From: Streptomyces sp. NRRL F-4489
GTDB taxonomy: Bacteria > Actinomycetota > Actinomycetes > Streptomycetales > Streptomycetaceae
Reading direction: 5' to 3'
Assembly (NCBI RefSeq): GCF_001509485.1
Contig: NZ_LLZI01000027.1
Span: forward strand, 1-16,568
DNA length: 16,568 bases
In this document: positions 14,357 through 16,568 of the stretch, piece after piece
How the letters are laid out: each line of letters begins with the position of its first letter
Position numbering within the stretch: the stretch's first letter is position 1
Translations under genes and position numbers: made by a program
Notes under the pieces: model-generated
What the model saw: the letters and a program-made list of their open reading frames with translations, nothing else
What the model was told of the DNA's origin: nothing
Databases searched by the model: none

Positions 14357-14403
14357 CGCCGGGGGGCGGGCCCGCACGGGAGGTGACGCCGGGGGGCGGG
14401 CCC
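14344..14403. repeat. Perfect 30-bp tandem duplication spanning a stop codon
   Basis: Two identical 30-base units at 14344-14373 and 14374-14403. The first contains the last codons and TGA of the 12374 gene. The junction holds the palindrome GCGGGCCCGC (14367-14376). No mismatch separates the copies, so the duplication is recent or actively maintained. It lies between convergent genes. Confidence 0.95.
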
Positions 14404-14434
14404 TCTCGCGGTCGGCCCCTGCCCCCCGGACCTC

Positions 14435-16304
<1,870 letters not shown>

Positions 16305-16332
16305 TGGGTCGTTCCGCCGGACCCGCGCGGTG

Positions 16333-16416
16333 CGTGGTTGCTCGCCGTGGCGGCGGGTGGGTTGTTTGTGGTCGCCCCACGTTGTTGTGTGCGGCGCCGT
16401 GGTTGCTTGCGGTGGC
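16333..16416 (+). repeat. 19-bp imperfect direct repeat
   Basis: CGTGGTTGCTCGCCGTGGC (16333-16351) and CGTGGTTGCTTGCGGTGGC (16398-16416) match at 17 of 19 positions. They lie after the Ppx/GppA stop in a G/T-rich stretch unlike the genes around it. No coding sequence is supported here. Confidence 0.7.
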
Positions 16417-16438
16417 CTCGCCTACGCGGCGGTGGTGG

Positions 16439-16560
16439 GGGGCGGAGGGGCTGCCCCGGACCCCGTCCTCGGTGCGGGCGCATCTGGTCCGTGCGATGAC
16501 GAATACCCCGCGGTTCGCTCCAGATCCTGCGGGCGGGGTCCGGGACATCCCCTCCGCCCC
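16439..16560. mobile_element. 122-bp element with 27-bp terminal inverted repeats (MITE- or REP-like)
   Basis: The left arm 16439-16465 and right arm 16534-16560 are inverted repeats matching at 25 of 27 bases; both contain GGGGCGGAGGGG and CCCGGACCCCG or their complements. Inside, ATCTGG (16482-16487) and CCAGAT (16520-16525) extend the symmetry. It contains no gene. No clear target-site duplication is visible. It may instead be a fixed intergenic palindrome or a terminator for the Ppx/GppA gene. Confidence 0.55.
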
Positions 16561-16568
16561 GGCCCGGT

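Overview
This window looks like a chromosomal stretch from a Streptomyces or close relative. The support is very high GC with strong G/C bias at third codon positions, an actinobacterial-type short MutY, a radA-disA pair, a SnoaL-like protein, and several genes whose start codon sits 6-7 bases after a TANNNT -10 box (leaderless arrangement). I see no tRNA, rRNA, CRISPR array, transposase or phage gene. The gene content reads as core-like chromosome with a small accessory locus in the middle.

Layout. 48-1007 (-) mutY. 1161-1682 (+) FMN-binding split-barrel protein. 1879-2703 (+) membrane-anchored protein with an extracytoplasmic beta domain. 2842-3834 (+) NAD-dependent epimerase. 3914-6112 (-) secreted beta-propeller protein ending in LysM. 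6264-6755 (-) unrecognised 163-residue protein, preceded by a six-copy 19-bp dyad array. 7207-7836 (-) TetR regulator, divergent from a translationally coupled pair (+): a SnoaL/NTF2-like protein at 7885-8334 and a DUF3237 protein at 8331-8825. The whole 48-bp divergent spacer is nearly filled by a 34-bp imperfect palindrome, a likely TetR operator. 8826-9440 is a repeat-rich convergent spacer holding one doubtful small Cys-rich ORF. 9441-10562 (-) disA lies downstream of 10696-12108 (-) radA. 12374-14356 (+) encodes a sigma-like / zinc anti-sigma-like / TM / BACON-like protein. 14435-15319 (-) Cys-rich conserved protein is divergent from 15378-16304 (+) Ppx/GppA phosphatase. The window ends in a 122-bp element with 27-bp terminal inverted repeats.

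How the genes fit together. mutY, radA and disA form a DNA-integrity theme: repair of A:8-oxoG mispairs, recombination-intermediate processing, and c-di-AMP synthesis linked to DNA structure. The TetR-SnoaL-DUF3237 divergon looks like a self-contained small-molecule response cassette and is the best candidate for an undescribed system. The 12374 gene looks like a one-polypeptide remnant or redesign of a sigma/anti-sigma pair with an outside sensor domain. Four separate tandem-repeat arrays (22, 19, 24 and 30 bp units) sit in spacers; two of them start at, or include, the stop codon of the neighbouring gene.
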